The position numbers were made by a program, and so were the translations under genes. Positions 29,177 through 37,928 of a DNA stretch of 64,000 nucleotides are shown here, piece after piece. Position 1 is the first letter of the stretch. The number at the start of each line of letters is the position of its first letter. Under the pieces are notes generated by a model, which was not told the origin of the DNA, ran no database searches, and worked only from the letters and a program-made list of their open reading frames with translations. Origin of the DNA: Luteimicrobium album (GTDB taxonomy: Bacteria > Actinomycetota > Actinomycetes > Actinomycetales > Cellulomonadaceae); contig NZ_BSUK01000001.1 of assembly GCF_030161555.1 (NCBI RefSeq), forward strand, positions 2,728,001 to 2,792,000, written 5' to 3'.

Positions 29177-29267
29177 CAAAGCCGAATGCTGATCCCGGGT
29201 CAAGGGGTGTGTTCGCCATGTGGACGAGCGCGACCGGAAGATCCGTTACTCGTGCACCCTGTGGCGC

Positions 29268-29834
29268 GTGCGCTGGGACGACCTGTTCGAGGACATGGAG
29301 GCGCAGCTCGCCGCCATGACGCGCAGCGAGTTCGACGCCCGCGTCGAGGACCTCACGCGCGCCGAGCACGCGGCCGTCGCCCTCGGTGCGCGGCTGCGCG
29401 CCTCCGGCGGCTCGCTCCTCACGGTCGCGCTCGACGACGGCGCGCTCGTCCGCGGCCGCGTCGCCTCCGCTGCGGAGCACTGGTTCGAGCTCGAGGAGGG
29501 CGTGCGTCGCCACCTCGTCCCGCTCCGCGCGGTCACGTGGGTCCAGGGCGTGGCGCCGTTGGCCGCGCCGGGTGCGGGCGTCGTCGAGCGCCGCCTGGGC
29601 CTCGGGCCGGCGCTCCGTGCGCTCGCCCGGGACCGGGTGCGTGTGCTCGTGCGGACGCGCGCCGGCACGGTCGCCGGACGGATCGCGCGTGTCGGCAAGG
29701 ACTACGTCGAGCTCGACGACACCGGCGGCCACGGCACCGGGCCGAATGACCTCGGGGGCTGGGGGCGGGCGCCGCGACCGGCCACGACCGCCCTCCCGCT
29801 CGACCGCGTGCTGTGCGTCAGCGAGGTGGTCTGA
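29268..29834 (+). CDS. Conserved-type hypothetical protein
   Basis: 188 aa from GTG 29268 (VRWDDLFEDMEAQLAAMTRS); an in-frame GTG at 29220 gives 16 more residues. I chose 29268 because the MRWDDLF-type opening looks like a protein N-terminus and a CACCCT hexamer lies just upstream. Helical start, then two related beta-rich segments: GGSLLTVALDDGALVRGRVA and DRVRVLVRTRAGTVAGRIAR, each followed by a hydrophobic 'VDYVELDD/EHWFELEEG' strand, suggesting an internally duplicated barrel. No membrane segment or known catalytic motif. Function unknown. Confidence 0.65.
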   Translation: MRWDDLFEDMEAQLAAMTRSEFDARVEDLTRAEHAAVALGARLRASGGSLLTVALDDGALVRGRVASAAEHWFELEEGVRRHLVPLRAVTWVQGVAPLAAPGAGVVERRLGLGPALRALARDRVRVLVRTRAGTVAGRIARVGKDYVELDDTGGHGTGPNDLGGWGRAPRPATTALPLDRVLCVSEVV

Positions 29835-29918
29835 CGGCGTGACGGAGCGGCAGGGGAGATCCGAGCCGGTCAGAGGCGCGTCGGCCGGTGCGCGGACGAG
29901 GGCCGCGGCGCGTGGCGG

Positions 29919-30140
29919 TCAGGCGCGCTCGTCGAGCGTGCCCGCGTCGATCCGTGCCCGCGTCTGCGCGTACTGGCGCTGGATGTACTCCTCGAGCACG
30001 GTCGCCTCGACCCGCCACTGCCCGCGCCCGCCGACCTGGATCGCGGGCAGCTCCCCCGAGCGGACGAGGGCGTACGCCTGCGCCGAGGAGATGTTCAGCA
30101 CCTCCATCACGTCGGCGAGCGTGAGGAACCGGGAAGCCAT
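29919..30140 (-). CDS. BldC-like MerR-type small DNA-binding protein
   Basis: 73 aa. RFLTLADVMEVLNISSAQAY followed by ALVRSGELPAIQVGGRGQWR and LEEYIQRQYAQTRARID is the compact winged helix of the BldC/excisionase-like group. In Streptomyces BldC controls development and binds direct repeats as head-to-tail multimers. Single-gene unit with an ATG at 30140. The nearby phased repeats at 29147-29176 are candidate sites (inference). Converges on the hypothetical gene to its left with an 84-base gap. Confidence 0.8.
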   Translation of the reverse strand: MASRFLTLADVMEVLNISSAQAYALVRSGELPAIQVGGRGQWRVEATVLEEYIQRQYAQTRARIDAGTLDERA

Positions 30141-30304
30141 GACCTGAGTTTCGCACGCGGGCCCGGCCCCGAGCCCGTTGTCCACAGCTCCACGGGCGGT
30201 CGGGCCGCTACCCGCCGGTACGCGAGAGACTGCGTCCTGCCCGGCCCGAGCCGACCCCACCCAGCAGACCACCCCCACGACCTCCCCGAGGAGACGGACC
30301 GACG

Positions 30305-30982
30305 ATGACGACGACCCTCCGGCCCACGCTCGAACAGCTCCCAGCCCCGGTGGCCCCGCGGCTGCGCCGGCCGACCTGGCGCGACCCGAGGCTCCTCGTG
30401 GGGTGCGCCCTCGTCGCGGGCTCGGTCGCGCTCGGGGCGACCGTCGTGTCGTCAGCGCGCGACACCGCACCCGTGTACGTCGCCGCGCACGACCTCGTCC
30501 CGGGCGACCCCGTCGCCGCCTCCGACCTGCGCGTCGTCGACGTCAACCTCGGGGGCGAGGCCGCCCGCTACCTCGTGCCCGAGGGCGGTGGGCTCGCCGC
30601 CGGGACCGTCGTGACCGGTGTCGTGCACGCGGGCGAGCTCCTGCCGCGCGCCGCGCTCGGCAAGGCCTCCGACGTCGACGTCCGCACCGTCGCGGTGCCC
30701 GTGGGCGGGACGATCTCCGACCGGGTCGAGGCCGGCTCCACCGTGGACGTGTGGTTCGTGCCCAAGGCCGCGACCGGCGCGACCGGCTCCGACGCCGCCG
30801 CCACGCCGCGACGGATCACCGAGAGCGCCGTCGTCGCCCAGGTCGACGAGCCCGGCTCGAGCCTCGTCGGCGGCGGGCAGACCACCGTCCAGGTCCTCGT
30901 GCCCCAGGGCGACCTGCCCACCGTCCTCGCGGCTCTCGCCGCCGACGGCACCGTCACCGTCGTGCCCGGCGGTGCCCGGTGA
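30305..30982 (+). CDS. SAF-domain protein (CpaB/RcpC-like)
   Basis: 225 aa. One N-terminal membrane helix (LLVGCALVAGSVALGATVV, residues about 31-50) then an SAF domain (APVYVAAHDLVPGDPVAASD) and a beta-rich C-terminus (VAVPVGGTISDRVEAGSTVD; TTVQVLVPQGDLPTVLAALA). CpaB-type proteins belong to Flp/Tad pilus machines. Here it overlaps (GTGA) with a CpaE-like ATPase gene, but no secretin, CpaF, TadB/C or pilin gene lies nearby. The ATG at 30305 follows CGAGGAGACGGACCG. Confidence 0.75.
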   Translation: MTTTLRPTLEQLPAPVAPRLRRPTWRDPRLLVGCALVAGSVALGATVVSSARDTAPVYVAAHDLVPGDPVAASDLRVVDVNLGGEAARYLVPEGGGLAAGTVVTGVVHAGELLPRAALGKASDVDVRTVAVPVGGTISDRVEAGSTVDVWFVPKAATGATGSDAAATPRRITESAVVAQVDEPGSSLVGGGQTTVQVLVPQGDLPTVLAALAADGTVTVVPGGAR

Positions 30983-32329
30983 GCGCACTCTCCGACCCGA
31001 CCCCCGTCCCCGTCCTCTGCGCGGTCCGCGGACCCGCGGAGGCCGGCGTCGCCACGACCCTCGCCGCTGACCCCGGCACGGTCGTCGTCCGGCGCTGCGC
31101 CGACGTCGCGGAGCTCCTCGCCGCGTCCGCGGCCGGTCTCGGCGCCGTGGCCGTGGTGTCGAGCGACCTGACCGGGCTCGACCGGTCCGCCGTCGCGGCG
31201 CTCCACGAGGCCGGGGTGCGCGTCGTCGTGCTGCACGACGACGTGGTGCACGAGGAGCAGCGCGTCCGCGCCCTCGGCCCGGACCGGCTCCTCGCCCTGA
31301 CGACGGCGCTCGCCGACGGCGCGACCCTCGCCGGGACCGTCCGCGACGCCCTGCGCGACCCCGCCCGCCCCGAGACGGGGGCGATGCCCCGGCTCGAGGA
31401 GGCACCCGTCGTGCGGCGCGCCGGCAGCGTCGTCGCCGTCTGGGGCCCCACCGGGGCGCCGGGACGGTCGACCGTCGCCGTGAACCTCGCCGCGGAGCTC
31501 GCCGGCGCGGGGCGGCGGGCCGGCCGTCGTCGGGGCGCGACCGCAGAGACCGGCGTCGAGGTACTGCTCGCCGACGCGGACACCTACGGCGGGGTCGTCG
31601 CCCAGCTCCTCGGGATGCTCGACGAGTCCGTCGGGCTCGCCTCCGCGTCGCGGGCGGCGGCCCAGGGCGTGCTCGACGCCGTCACGCTCGCGCGCCTCAG
31701 TCCCTACGTGCTCGCCCGCCTGCGGGTGCTCACCGGCATCACGCGGCCGGCGCGCTGGGTCGAGCTCCTCCTCCTCGCTCGACGTCGTCTGGGAGAAGGC
31801 ACGCGAGATCGCCGACGTGACGGTCGTCGACTGCGGCTTCTCGCTCGAGCACGACGAGCTCCTCACCTACGACACGCGCGCGCCGCAGCGCAACGCCGCC
31901 ACCCTGTCGGCCCTGGGCGCGGCGGACGTCGTGGTCGTCGTCGGAGGGGCCGACCCGGTCGGCATCCAGCGGCTCGTCCGGGCCCTCGGGGACCTCGACG
32001 ACGCAGGCGTCCTCGCGCCCCGCGTCGTCGCCGTCAACCGCGTCCGAGGGCGCGCCAGCGGGACCCGCCCCGCGCAGGCCGTGAGCGACGTCCTCGCCCG
32101 GTACGCCGGCGTCGACGCGCCCGTCCTCCTGCCCGACGACCCCGCCGCGTGCGACCGGGCCGTGCTCGAGGGCAGGGTGATCGCCGAGTGCGCGCCCTCG
32201 TCGTCGGTCCGGGCCGCGCTCACCGGGCTCGCGGGCCGGGTGCGCGAGCTCCTGCCCGTCCACGCCGAGCCCGACGGCGCCGTCGTCGGCGGGCCGGTAC
32301 GACGCGAGGCGCTCGAACGGGCACACTGA
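30979..32329 (+). CDS. CpaE/TadZ-like MinD-family ATPase, frameshifted
   Basis: About 450 codons. The N-terminal half is receiver-like (GAVAVVSSDLTGLDRSAVAA), then a degenerate P-loop VVAVWGPTGAPGRSTVAVNL with Arg in place of the signature Lys, as seen in TadZ-type localisation ATPases, and VLLADADTYGGVVAQLLGML. At the CTC repeat 31765-31776 the frame changes by +1 (one base too many or two missing), after which it continues SLDVVWEKAREIADVTVVDC to the stop at 32329. The GTG at 30979 overlaps the SAF gene's stop. Likely places or activates a Tad-like apparatus. Confidence 0.7.
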
Positions 32330-32333
32330 GGCC

Positions 32334-32822
32334 ATGCGCCTGTACGTGCCCGCGACCCGCGACGACCTCGACACCGTGACGACCACCGCGAGCCGGGCCA
32401 CCTGGCCGGTCGCTCCGCGCGTCGCGCACGCCGTCACGCCCGCGCTGCGCGCCGAGCTGCCCGACGAGGACGACGAGGGCCTCGAGTACGCCGCCTGGCT
32501 CGCCGCCGCCGACGACTCGCTCGGGCTCGTCCTGCAGGGGGCGTCGTCGCCGCTGCGCGTCGTCGTGACCGTCGAGGTGCCGGACGCCGTCGTCGGTGAC
32601 GCCCTCGCCACCGGCGACGACGTGTCGCCCAGCACCGTGCAGGTCACCGACGACGTCGACGCGCAGGTCGTGTGCGCGCACGTCGACGAGACCGACGCCG
32701 GACCCGACGTGTTGCGCGTGGGACAGGTCGCCGAGGCGGACCTCGACGACGCGCTCCAGGCCGTCGTCGACCGCGACCTGCTCTGGTACGACTGGACGGA
32801 GCTGGACCAGGCGCCTCGCTGA
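32334..32822 (+). CDS. Conserved actinobacterial protein (DUF6912-like)
   Basis: 162 aa starting MRLYVPATRDDLDTV. It has ADDSLGLVLQGASSPLRVVV, an acidic middle and an end LWYDWTELDQAP. This small acidic soluble protein is widespread in actinobacteria; I assign the DUF6912 label from its N- and C-terminal signatures with some caution. It starts four bases after the CpaE-like gene's stop, so it is probably cotranscribed. Function unknown. Confidence 0.7.
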   Translation: MRLYVPATRDDLDTVTTTASRATWPVAPRVAHAVTPALRAELPDEDDEGLEYAAWLAAADDSLGLVLQGASSPLRVVVTVEVPDAVVGDALATGDDVSPSTVQVTDDVDAQVVCAHVDETDAGPDVLRVGQVAEADLDDALQAVVDRDLLWYDWTELDQAPR

Positions 32823-32860
32823 GGTGCTCCGGGTCCAGGTCTGCGTCCGTGGCGGGGTGG

Positions 32861-32965
32861 GCGCGGGTCGGGTGGTCGGCGCGCGATCTTCCATCCGCCT
32901 CGCTCGTCCCTCGCTCGGCTCCCGCCAGACCCGCCACGATCGCGCGCCGTCCACCCGACCCACGC
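32861..32965. repeat. Long imperfect inverted repeat between convergent genes
   Basis: Arms of 28 bases at 32861-32888 and 32938-32965 match at 26 positions (shared GGGTCGGGTGG and CGGCGCGCGATC) around a 49-base loop containing two CTCGCTCG..CCTCGCTCGG units. It may terminate both flanking genes or be a MITE-like remnant. The rest of the 198-base gap holds nothing recognisable. Confidence 0.6.
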
Positions 32966-33020
32966 CCCGCGTCGTCGTCCCACCTTCGCGAGGTACCCCG
33001 AGCGGGGGTCGACGTCGCGG

Positions 33021-33803
33021 TCAGTCGCCGAGGTAGTCGAGGACGGCGTCGTGGAGGTGGCCGTTGGAGGCGATCGCGTTGCCGCTGAACGGCCCGGGCT
33101 TGCCGTCGAGGCCCGTGAACCGGCCGCCCGCCTCCGTCACGATCGGCACGAGCGCCGCCATGTCGTAGAGCTCGAGCTCGGGTTCCGCGGCGACGTCCAC
33201 GGCGCCCTCGGCCACGAGCACGTAGGACCAGAAGTCCCCGAACGCGCGGGTCCGCCAGACGGTGCGGTGCAGGTCGAGCATCGCGTCGAGCCGGTCGCGC
33301 TCCTCCCAACCGGTGAGGCTGGAGTAGGAGAACGAGGCGTCCTCGAGCTCCGTCACGCCGGAGACCTGGAGGCGCGTCGCGGCGGACAAGGACTTGCCGG
33401 TCCACGCTCCTGAGCCCTTCGCCGCCCACCAGCGCCGCCCCAGCGCGGGCGCCGACACGAGCCCGGCGACGACCTCGTCGCCGTCGACCAGGCCGATGAG
33501 CGTCGCCCACACGGGCACGCCGCGGACGAAGTTCTTGGTGCCGTCGATGGGGTCGAGGATCCACCGCCGCGGCGACGACCCCGTCGCCCCGAACTCCTCG
33601 CCGAGGATCGCGTCGCGGGTGCGTGCCCGCTCGAGGGTGGACCGGATCATCCGCTCGGCGTCGCGGTCGGCGTCGGAGACCGGCGTGCGGTCCGGCTTCG
33701 TCTCGACGTGCAGGTCGAGCGCCTTGAACCGGGACATCGTGTGCTGGTCGACCTGGTCGGCGATCACGTGCGCCAGACGGAGGTCGTCGTCGTAGCGGGT
33801 CAT
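33021..33803 (-). CDS. hisN: Histidinol-phosphatase, inositol-monophosphatase type (HisN)
   Basis: 260 aa. Metal-binding signatures of the IMPase fold: DAILGEEFG (Glu), WILDPIDGTKNFVRG (Asp-Pro-Ile-Asp-Gly-Thr) and ELYDMAALVPIVTEAGGRFT. The WDAMLDL/WRTRAFGDFWSYVLVAEG region matches actinobacterial HisN rather than SuhB. It dephosphorylates histidinol phosphate in histidine synthesis; another sugar-phosphate phosphatase role is possible. The ATG at 33803 follows TACGTT by six bases, a leaderless start. Confidence 0.85.
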   Translation of the reverse strand: MTRYDDDLRLAHVIADQVDQHTMSRFKALDLHVETKPDRTPVSDADRDAERMIRSTLERARTRDAILGEEFGATGSSPRRWILDPIDGTKNFVRGVPVWATLIGLVDGDEVVAGLVSAPALGRRWWAAKGSGAWTGKSLSAATRLQVSGVTELEDASFSYSSLTGWEERDRLDAMLDLHRTVWRTRAFGDFWSYVLVAEGAVDVAAEPELELYDMAALVPIVTEAGGRFTGLDGKPGPFSGNAIASNGHLHDAVLDYLGD

Positions 33804-33809
33804 GGTGAC

Positions 33810-33815
33810 AACGTA
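33810..33815 (-). promoter_or_regulatory. -10 element TACGTT of hisN (leaderless)
   Basis: TACGTT, six bases, ATG. An identical hexamer and spacing precede mgtC. Confidence 0.55.
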
Positions 33816-33866
33816 GTGGTGGCGCGGCCCGGCCGGTCGCACCCACGCGGGACCGGCGGGCTGTGG

Positions 33867-34940
33867 TCAGTCCCGCTCGCCCGACGCGCGGGCCTCCACG
33901 AGCCGCCGGAACGAGGCGAGCCGCGCGGCCCGGGCCTCGCGCGTGACGTCGTCGGGCGCCTCGTCGACCCACGCGTCGAGCGCGCAGTCCGGGGCGTCGG
34001 CGAGGTGCGTGCAGCCGCGGGGGCACCGCTCGACGGCGACGGCATCGAGGTCCTCGAACGCGTGCAGGACGTCCTCGACCTCCACGTGGGCGAGCCCGAA
34101 CGACCGGATGCCGGGCGTGTCGATGACCCAGCCGCGGTGCGCCCCGGGGGCGAGGCCGCCGTCGGGCACGGGGAGCCGGAGCGCGACCGCGGAGGTCGAG
34201 GTGTGCCGGCCACGGCCCGTGACGTCGTTGACGTGCCCGGTCGCCCGTCCGGTGCCGGGGACGAGCGCGTTGACCAGCGTCGACTTCCCGACGCCCGAGT
34301 GCCCGAGCAGCACCGAGACCCGCCCGGCGACGGCTTCTCGCAGCACGTCGACACCCGCGACCCCGGACCCGTCCGGCTGCCGCTGCGTCACGACGACGCG
34401 CACCCCGAGCGGCTCGTACAGGTCGCGCAGCTCGTCAGGGCTCGCGAGGTCCGCCTTGGTGAGGCACAGCAGGACTCCCATCCCGGCCACGTACGCGGCG
34501 ACGACGGAGCGGTCGATGAACCCCGTCCGCGGCTCGGGCTGGGCGAGCGCGGTGACGATGACGAGCTGGTCGGCGTTCGCGACGACGATCCGTTCGTAGG
34601 GGTCGGTGTCGTCGGCGGTGCGGCGGAGCACGGTCCGGCGTTCGCCGATCCGCACGATCCGGGCGAGCGTCCCCTCGTCGCCGCTCGTGTCGCCGACGAC
34701 GTCGACCCGGTCGCCGCACACGACGCGGTCCCGGTTGAGTTCGCGCGCCTTCATGGCGACGACGGTGCGCTCGTCGGGCCCGTCCTCGTCGAGCAGCAGC
34801 GTGTACCGGCCGCGGTCGACGGCGGTCACCATCCCGTCGAGGGCGTCCTCGTGGGCGGGGCGCTGCTTGGTGCGCGGGCGGGTGCCGCGGCGCGACGGGC
34901 GCGACCGGACGTCGGACTCGTCGAGGACGCGGCGGCCCAC
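33867..34940 (-). CDS. rsgA: Ribosome small subunit-dependent GTPase RsgA
   Basis: 357 aa. OB-fold N-terminus (VDRGRYTLLLDEDG to CGDRVDVVGD), then a circularly permuted GTPase with G4 LCLTKADLASP before G1 LLGHSGVGKSTLVNALV and G3 WVIDTPGIRSFGL, and a C-terminal zinc knuckle VERCPRGCTHLADAPDCALD. RsgA checks late 30S assembly. The GTG at 34940 lies four bases after the aroA stop. Basic N-terminal tail RSRPSRRGTRPRTKQRPAH as in actinobacterial forms. aroA-rsgA is the same pair as Rv3227-Rv3228. Confidence 0.93.
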   Translation of the reverse strand: MGRRVLDESDVRSRPSRRGTRPRTKQRPAHEDALDGMVTAVDRGRYTLLLDEDGPDERTVVAMKARELNRDRVVCGDRVDVVGDTSGDEGTLARIVRIGERRTVLRRTADDTDPYERIVVANADQLVIVTALAQPEPRTGFIDRSVVAAYVAGMGVLLCLTKADLASPDELRDLYEPLGVRVVVTQRQPDGSGVAGVDVLREAVAGRVSVLLGHSGVGKSTLVNALVPGTGRATGHVNDVTGRGRHTSTSAVALRLPVPDGGLAPGAHRGWVIDTPGIRSFGLAHVEVEDVLHAFEDLDAVAVERCPRGCTHLADAPDCALDAWVDEAPDDVTREARAARLASFRRLVEARASGERD

Positions 34941-34944
34941 GGGC

Positions 34945-36285
34945 TCAGCCCCGCCCGCCGGCGAGCATCCCGGACCACAGCGCCGTGAAGCCCGGCAGGG
35001 TCTTGGCGGTGGTGGACACGTTCTCGACCTCGACGCCCGGCACCCGGAGCCCGACGAGCGCGCCCGACGTCGCCATCCGGTGGTCCGCGTACGAGTGCCA
35101 GACGCCGCCGTGCAGGGGCGCGGGCGTGATGGCGAGGCCGTCGTCGGTCTCCTCGCAGCCGCCACCGAGCGCGACGATCTCGGCACGCAGCGCGGCCAGG
35201 CGGTCCGTCTCGTGCCCGCGCAGGTGCGCGATGCCGCGCAGCCGGCTGGGGGAGTCGGCGACGGCGGCGAGCGCCGCGATCGTGGGCGCGAGCTCGCCCG
35301 CGGGGGACAGGTCCACGTCGATCCCGTGGACGGTGCCGTCGCCGGACACGGTGAGGACGCCGTCGTCGAGGGACCAGCGGCCGCCCATCCGCTCGAGGAT
35401 GCCGGGGACGAGAGCACCGGGCTGCGTGGTCTCGGCGGGCCACCCCGGCACGCGGACCGAGCCTCCCGCGACGAGCGCCGCCGCGAGGAACGGCGCCGCG
35501 TTCGACAGGTCGGGCTCGACGCGGACGTCGCGCGCGGCGACGGTGCCGGGCAGGACCCGCCAGGTCGGGACGTCGTCGGGCGCACCGCCCAGGCCCGAGA
35601 CCTGGACCTCGACGCCCACCTCGCGCAGCGTGAGGACCGTCATCTCGATGTGGGGGAGCGACGGGAGCCGCGAGCCCACGTGGCGGACCGTGAGGCCCTC
35701 GTCGAACCGCGCGCCCGCGAGCAGCAGACCCGACACGAACTGGCTCGACGCGGACGCGTCGACGTCGACCGTCCCGCCCCGCACCGCGCCCGTGCCGGTC
35801 ACGGTGAACGGGAGTCGTCCGCGTCCGGCGTCGTCCACGCCCACGCCGAGCTGGAGCAGCGCGTCGAGGACGGGCGCCATCGGACGGACGCGCGCGGCCT
35901 CGTCGCCGTCGAACCGCACGGTGCCGTCGGCGAGCGCGGCCACGGGCGGCAGGAACCGCATGACGGTGCCCGCGAGGCCGCAGTCGACGTCCGCGTCGCC
36001 GCGCAGGGGCGCGGGGGTCACGTGCACGGTCGACCCGTCGACCTCCACGCCGACCCCGAGCGCGCGCAGGCCCGCGACCATGAGGTCGGAGTCGCGGCTG
36101 CGCAGCGCGCCGCGCAGGACGCCCGGGCCGTCGGCCAGCGCCGCGAGCACGAGCAGCCGGTTGGTGAGCGACTTGGAGCCGGGGACCTCGACGGTCGCGT
36201 CGAGCGGGCCGTCGGCGACGGGGGCGGCCCAGGGTGCGTCGTCGGTCGGCAGGGCGGTGAGCGGCGCGGTCCCGGGGGTCGTCAT
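34945..36285 (-). CDS. aroA: 3-phosphoshikimate 1-carboxyvinyltransferase (EPSP synthase)
   Basis: 446 aa. Shikimate-phosphate site [22 protein letters not shown] loop [18 protein letters not shown], catalytic [20 protein letters not shown]-type segment ([18 protein letters not shown]) and the end motif [16 protein letters not shown]. It makes EPSP from shikimate-3-phosphate and PEP. The ATG at 36285 is followed by a short Ala/Pro leader, normal for the family. Operon with rsgA. Confidence 0.95.
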   Translation of the reverse strand: MTTPGTAPLTALPTDDAPWAAPVADGPLDATVEVPGSKSLTNRLLVLAALADGPGVLRGALRSRDSDLMVAGLRALGVGVEVDGSTVHVTPAPLRGDADVDCGLAGTVMRFLPPVAALADGTVRFDGDEAARVRPMAPVLDALLQLGVGVDDAGRGRLPFTVTGTGAVRGGTVDVDASASSQFVSGLLLAGARFDEGLTVRHVGSRLPSLPHIEMTVLTLREVGVEVQVSGLGGAPDDVPTWRVLPGTVAARDVRVEPDLSNAAPFLAAALVAGGSVRVPGWPAETTQPGALVPGILERMGGRWSLDDGVLTVSGDGTVHGIDVDLSPAGELAPTIAALAAVADSPSRLRGIAHLRGHETDRLAALRAEIVALGGGCEETDDGLAITPAPLHGGVWHSYADHRMATSGALVGLRVPGVEVENVSTTAKTLPGFTALWSGMLAGGRG

Positions 36286-36338
36286 GACCTCAGGCTATCG
36301 GGCCGGGGCACGCGGTCGACGGCGTGGCCGCCCGGTGG

Positions 36339-36842
36339 TCAGTCGCCCTCGCCCGTGGCCTCGCGCACGGCCTCGTCGACCGCCTCGTGCCGCGCGTGCC
36401 GCTCGTCGCGGGCGTGCTGCACGCGCCACCGGACGCCCGGCCGGCCCTCGGTGTCGGCGGCGGCGAGGAGCGCCGCCCCCGTGAGCCCGAGCGCCCTGAC
36501 GAAGCGACCGGTGCGCTCGTCGCGCGAGCCCGGCCCGCGGGTGACGGGTTGGTTCGCGACTGCGAGCGGTGCGGTCAGGGCGGCGAGCACGAGCGCGGCC
36601 GTCCGCGGCGCCTTGTGGACGGCGAGGAAGAGGCCCGCGACCGCCGTCGCCGCCCCGTGTATCCGGACGACGAGGGCGATCCGGCCCCGGGTGGCCTCCC
36701 GGACCGCGGGCACGACGGCGCCCACCTGGTCGAGTGCGGCCTCGGTGACCTCGACGTGGGGTGCGGGCCGGAGCGCGGCGCTCACGCCGTCGTACACGAA
36801 CGGGACGGCGAGGAGCGGTCGGGCGAGGTGTCGCAGCAGCAT
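36339..36842 (-). CDS. DoxX-like membrane protein
   Basis: 167 aa. It opens MLLRHLARPLLAVPFVYDGV (DoxX N-terminal helix), then RIHGAATAVAGLFLAVHKAP and AALVLAALTAPLAVANQPV, the four-helix DoxX layout, with a polar His/Arg-rich tail. DoxX proteins are small quinone-linked or redox-stress membrane proteins; in mycobacteria one works with a thiol-redox system. The ATG at 36842 is taken as the start because the hydrophobic helix begins there. It precedes aroA on the same strand by 53 bases and is divergent from mgtC. Confidence 0.75.
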   Translation of the reverse strand: MLLRHLARPLLAVPFVYDGVSAALRPAPHVEVTEAALDQVGAVVPAVREATRGRIALVVRIHGAATAVAGLFLAVHKAPRTAALVLAALTAPLAVANQPVTRGPGSRDERTGRFVRALGLTGAALLAAADTEGRPGVRWRVQHARDERHARHEAVDEAVREATGEGD

Positions 36843-36938
36843 CCGTCCAGACTGTCGCACCACCCGCTCGCACGCCACCGCGCGGACGGGGCGCACCCAC
36901 CCGGCCGCGTCCGCGGTGCCGAGCCCGGCCGCGCCGCC

Positions 36939-36944
36939 TACGTT
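36939..36944 (+). promoter_or_regulatory. -10 element TACGTT of mgtC (leaderless)
   Basis: TACGTT, six bases (GGACGG), then GTG 36951; identical to the hisN arrangement. Confidence 0.55.
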
Positions 36945-36950
36945 GGACGG

Positions 36951-37703
36951 GTGGTCGTCCATGCCGCTCTCGCGTTCGAGCCGACGGGCCAGGGCTGGAC
37001 CCAGGTCGCCGAGTTCGGTGCCGCGTTCGTCCTCTCGGCGGCGATCGGGCTCGAGCGCGAGCTCAAGCAGAAGTCCGCGGGTGTGCGGACCTCCACAGTC
37101 GTGGGCCTCGGGTCGGCGCTCTTCATGCTCGTGTCCAAGTACGGGTTCACCGACGTGCTGGTCCCCGGGCAGGTGGTCCTCGACCCGTCGCGGGTCGCCG
37201 CGCAGATCGTGTCCGGCCTCGGCTTCATCGGCGGTGGCATCATCTTCGTGCGCCGTGGCTCGGTGCGCGGCCTGACGACGGCGGCGAGCATCTGGCTGAC
37301 GGCTGCGGTCGGTGCCGCCGCGGGGGCGGGCCTGCTCGTGCTCGCCCTCGTCGCGACCGTCGCCTACTTCGTCGCGATCCTGCTGCTCGCGCCGCTCGCG
37401 GGCTTCGTGCGCGACCACCTCGGCGAGCCGTGGCCCGCGCTGCGCGTCCAGTACCTCGACGGGCGCGGGCTCCTGCGCGAGGTCCTCGCCGTGGTGACCG
37501 ACGCGGGGTTCGCGGTCCGCGACCTGGCGACGTCGCAACACGCGCACGTGCAGGTGCCCTCCGACGCCGGCACGGTCGACGCGACGTCCGTCGAGGGCAC
37601 GGTCCGGCTGGGTGGGCGCGGCGACGTCGAGTCCGTCGTCGGGGCGCTCAGCGAGCTCGACGGCGTCCTCACGGTGGCGACCGGCGACGAGACCGAGCCC
37701 TGA
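36951..37703 (+). CDS. MgtC/SapB-family membrane protein
   Basis: 250 aa. Five helices with the family blocks FVLSAAIGLERELKQKSAGV, RTSTVVGLGSALFML, VSGLGFIGGGIIFVRRGSVR, GLTTAASIWLTAAVGAAAGA, and a soluble C-terminal ACT-like domain (LLREVLAVVTDAGFAVRDLA). MgtC proteins help growth in low magnesium and act on P-type or F-type ATPases in pathogens; here it is probably a general ion-homeostasis factor. The GTG start is supported by the leaderless element. Confidence 0.9.
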   Translation: MVVHAALAFEPTGQGWTQVAEFGAAFVLSAAIGLERELKQKSAGVRTSTVVGLGSALFMLVSKYGFTDVLVPGQVVLDPSRVAAQIVSGLGFIGGGIIFVRRGSVRGLTTAASIWLTAAVGAAAGAGLLVLALVATVAYFVAILLLAPLAGFVRDHLGEPWPALRVQYLDGRGLLREVLAVVTDAGFAVRDLATSQHAHVQVPSDAGTVDATSVEGTVRLGGRGDVESVVGALSELDGVLTVATGDETEP

Positions 37704-37720
37704 TCTCGTGCCACGTCCGC

Positions 37721-37748
37721 GGGAATGTTCCGTGCCCGGGCAGACGTT
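37721..37748 (+). promoter_or_regulatory. SigR/SigH-type autoregulatory promoter
   Basis: GGGAAT at 37721-37726, exactly 18 bases, then CGTT at 37745-37748. This matches the GGAAT...GTT consensus of SigR/SigH promoters in actinobacteria, about 180 bases ahead of the sigma gene itself. It implies positive autoregulation by thiol-oxidative stress. Confidence 0.75.
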
Positions 37749-37914
37749 CTGGCTTGCGTGACGTGCGGTGTGCTCGAGAGTCCTCCGGTCCGGTCCGACG
37801 TGCGGCCGGGCCCCTTCGGCGACGGTGCTGCGGCCGCATGGCCCGAGGTGCGCCTCGCACCCCGCGGCGCGTCGGGGCGGGCTGCGAGCCCAGGCCCCGC
37901 GAAGGTTCGGGGAC

Positions 37915-37920
37915 TAGGCT
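37915..37920 (+). promoter_or_regulatory. Proximal housekeeping -10 TAGGCT of sigR
   Basis: TAGGCT followed by eight bases and the ATG at 37929, giving a basal, nearly leaderless transcript. Together with the distal SigR-type site this gives two promoters, as known for Streptomyces sigR. Confidence 0.55.
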
Positions 37921-37928
37921 CGGTGGCG

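Noticed and set aside
29168-29243. Translation of the hypothetical gene from GTG 29220
   Set aside because: The extra 16 residues do not look conserved and a -10-like CACCCT lies between the two starts; kept only as an alternative.
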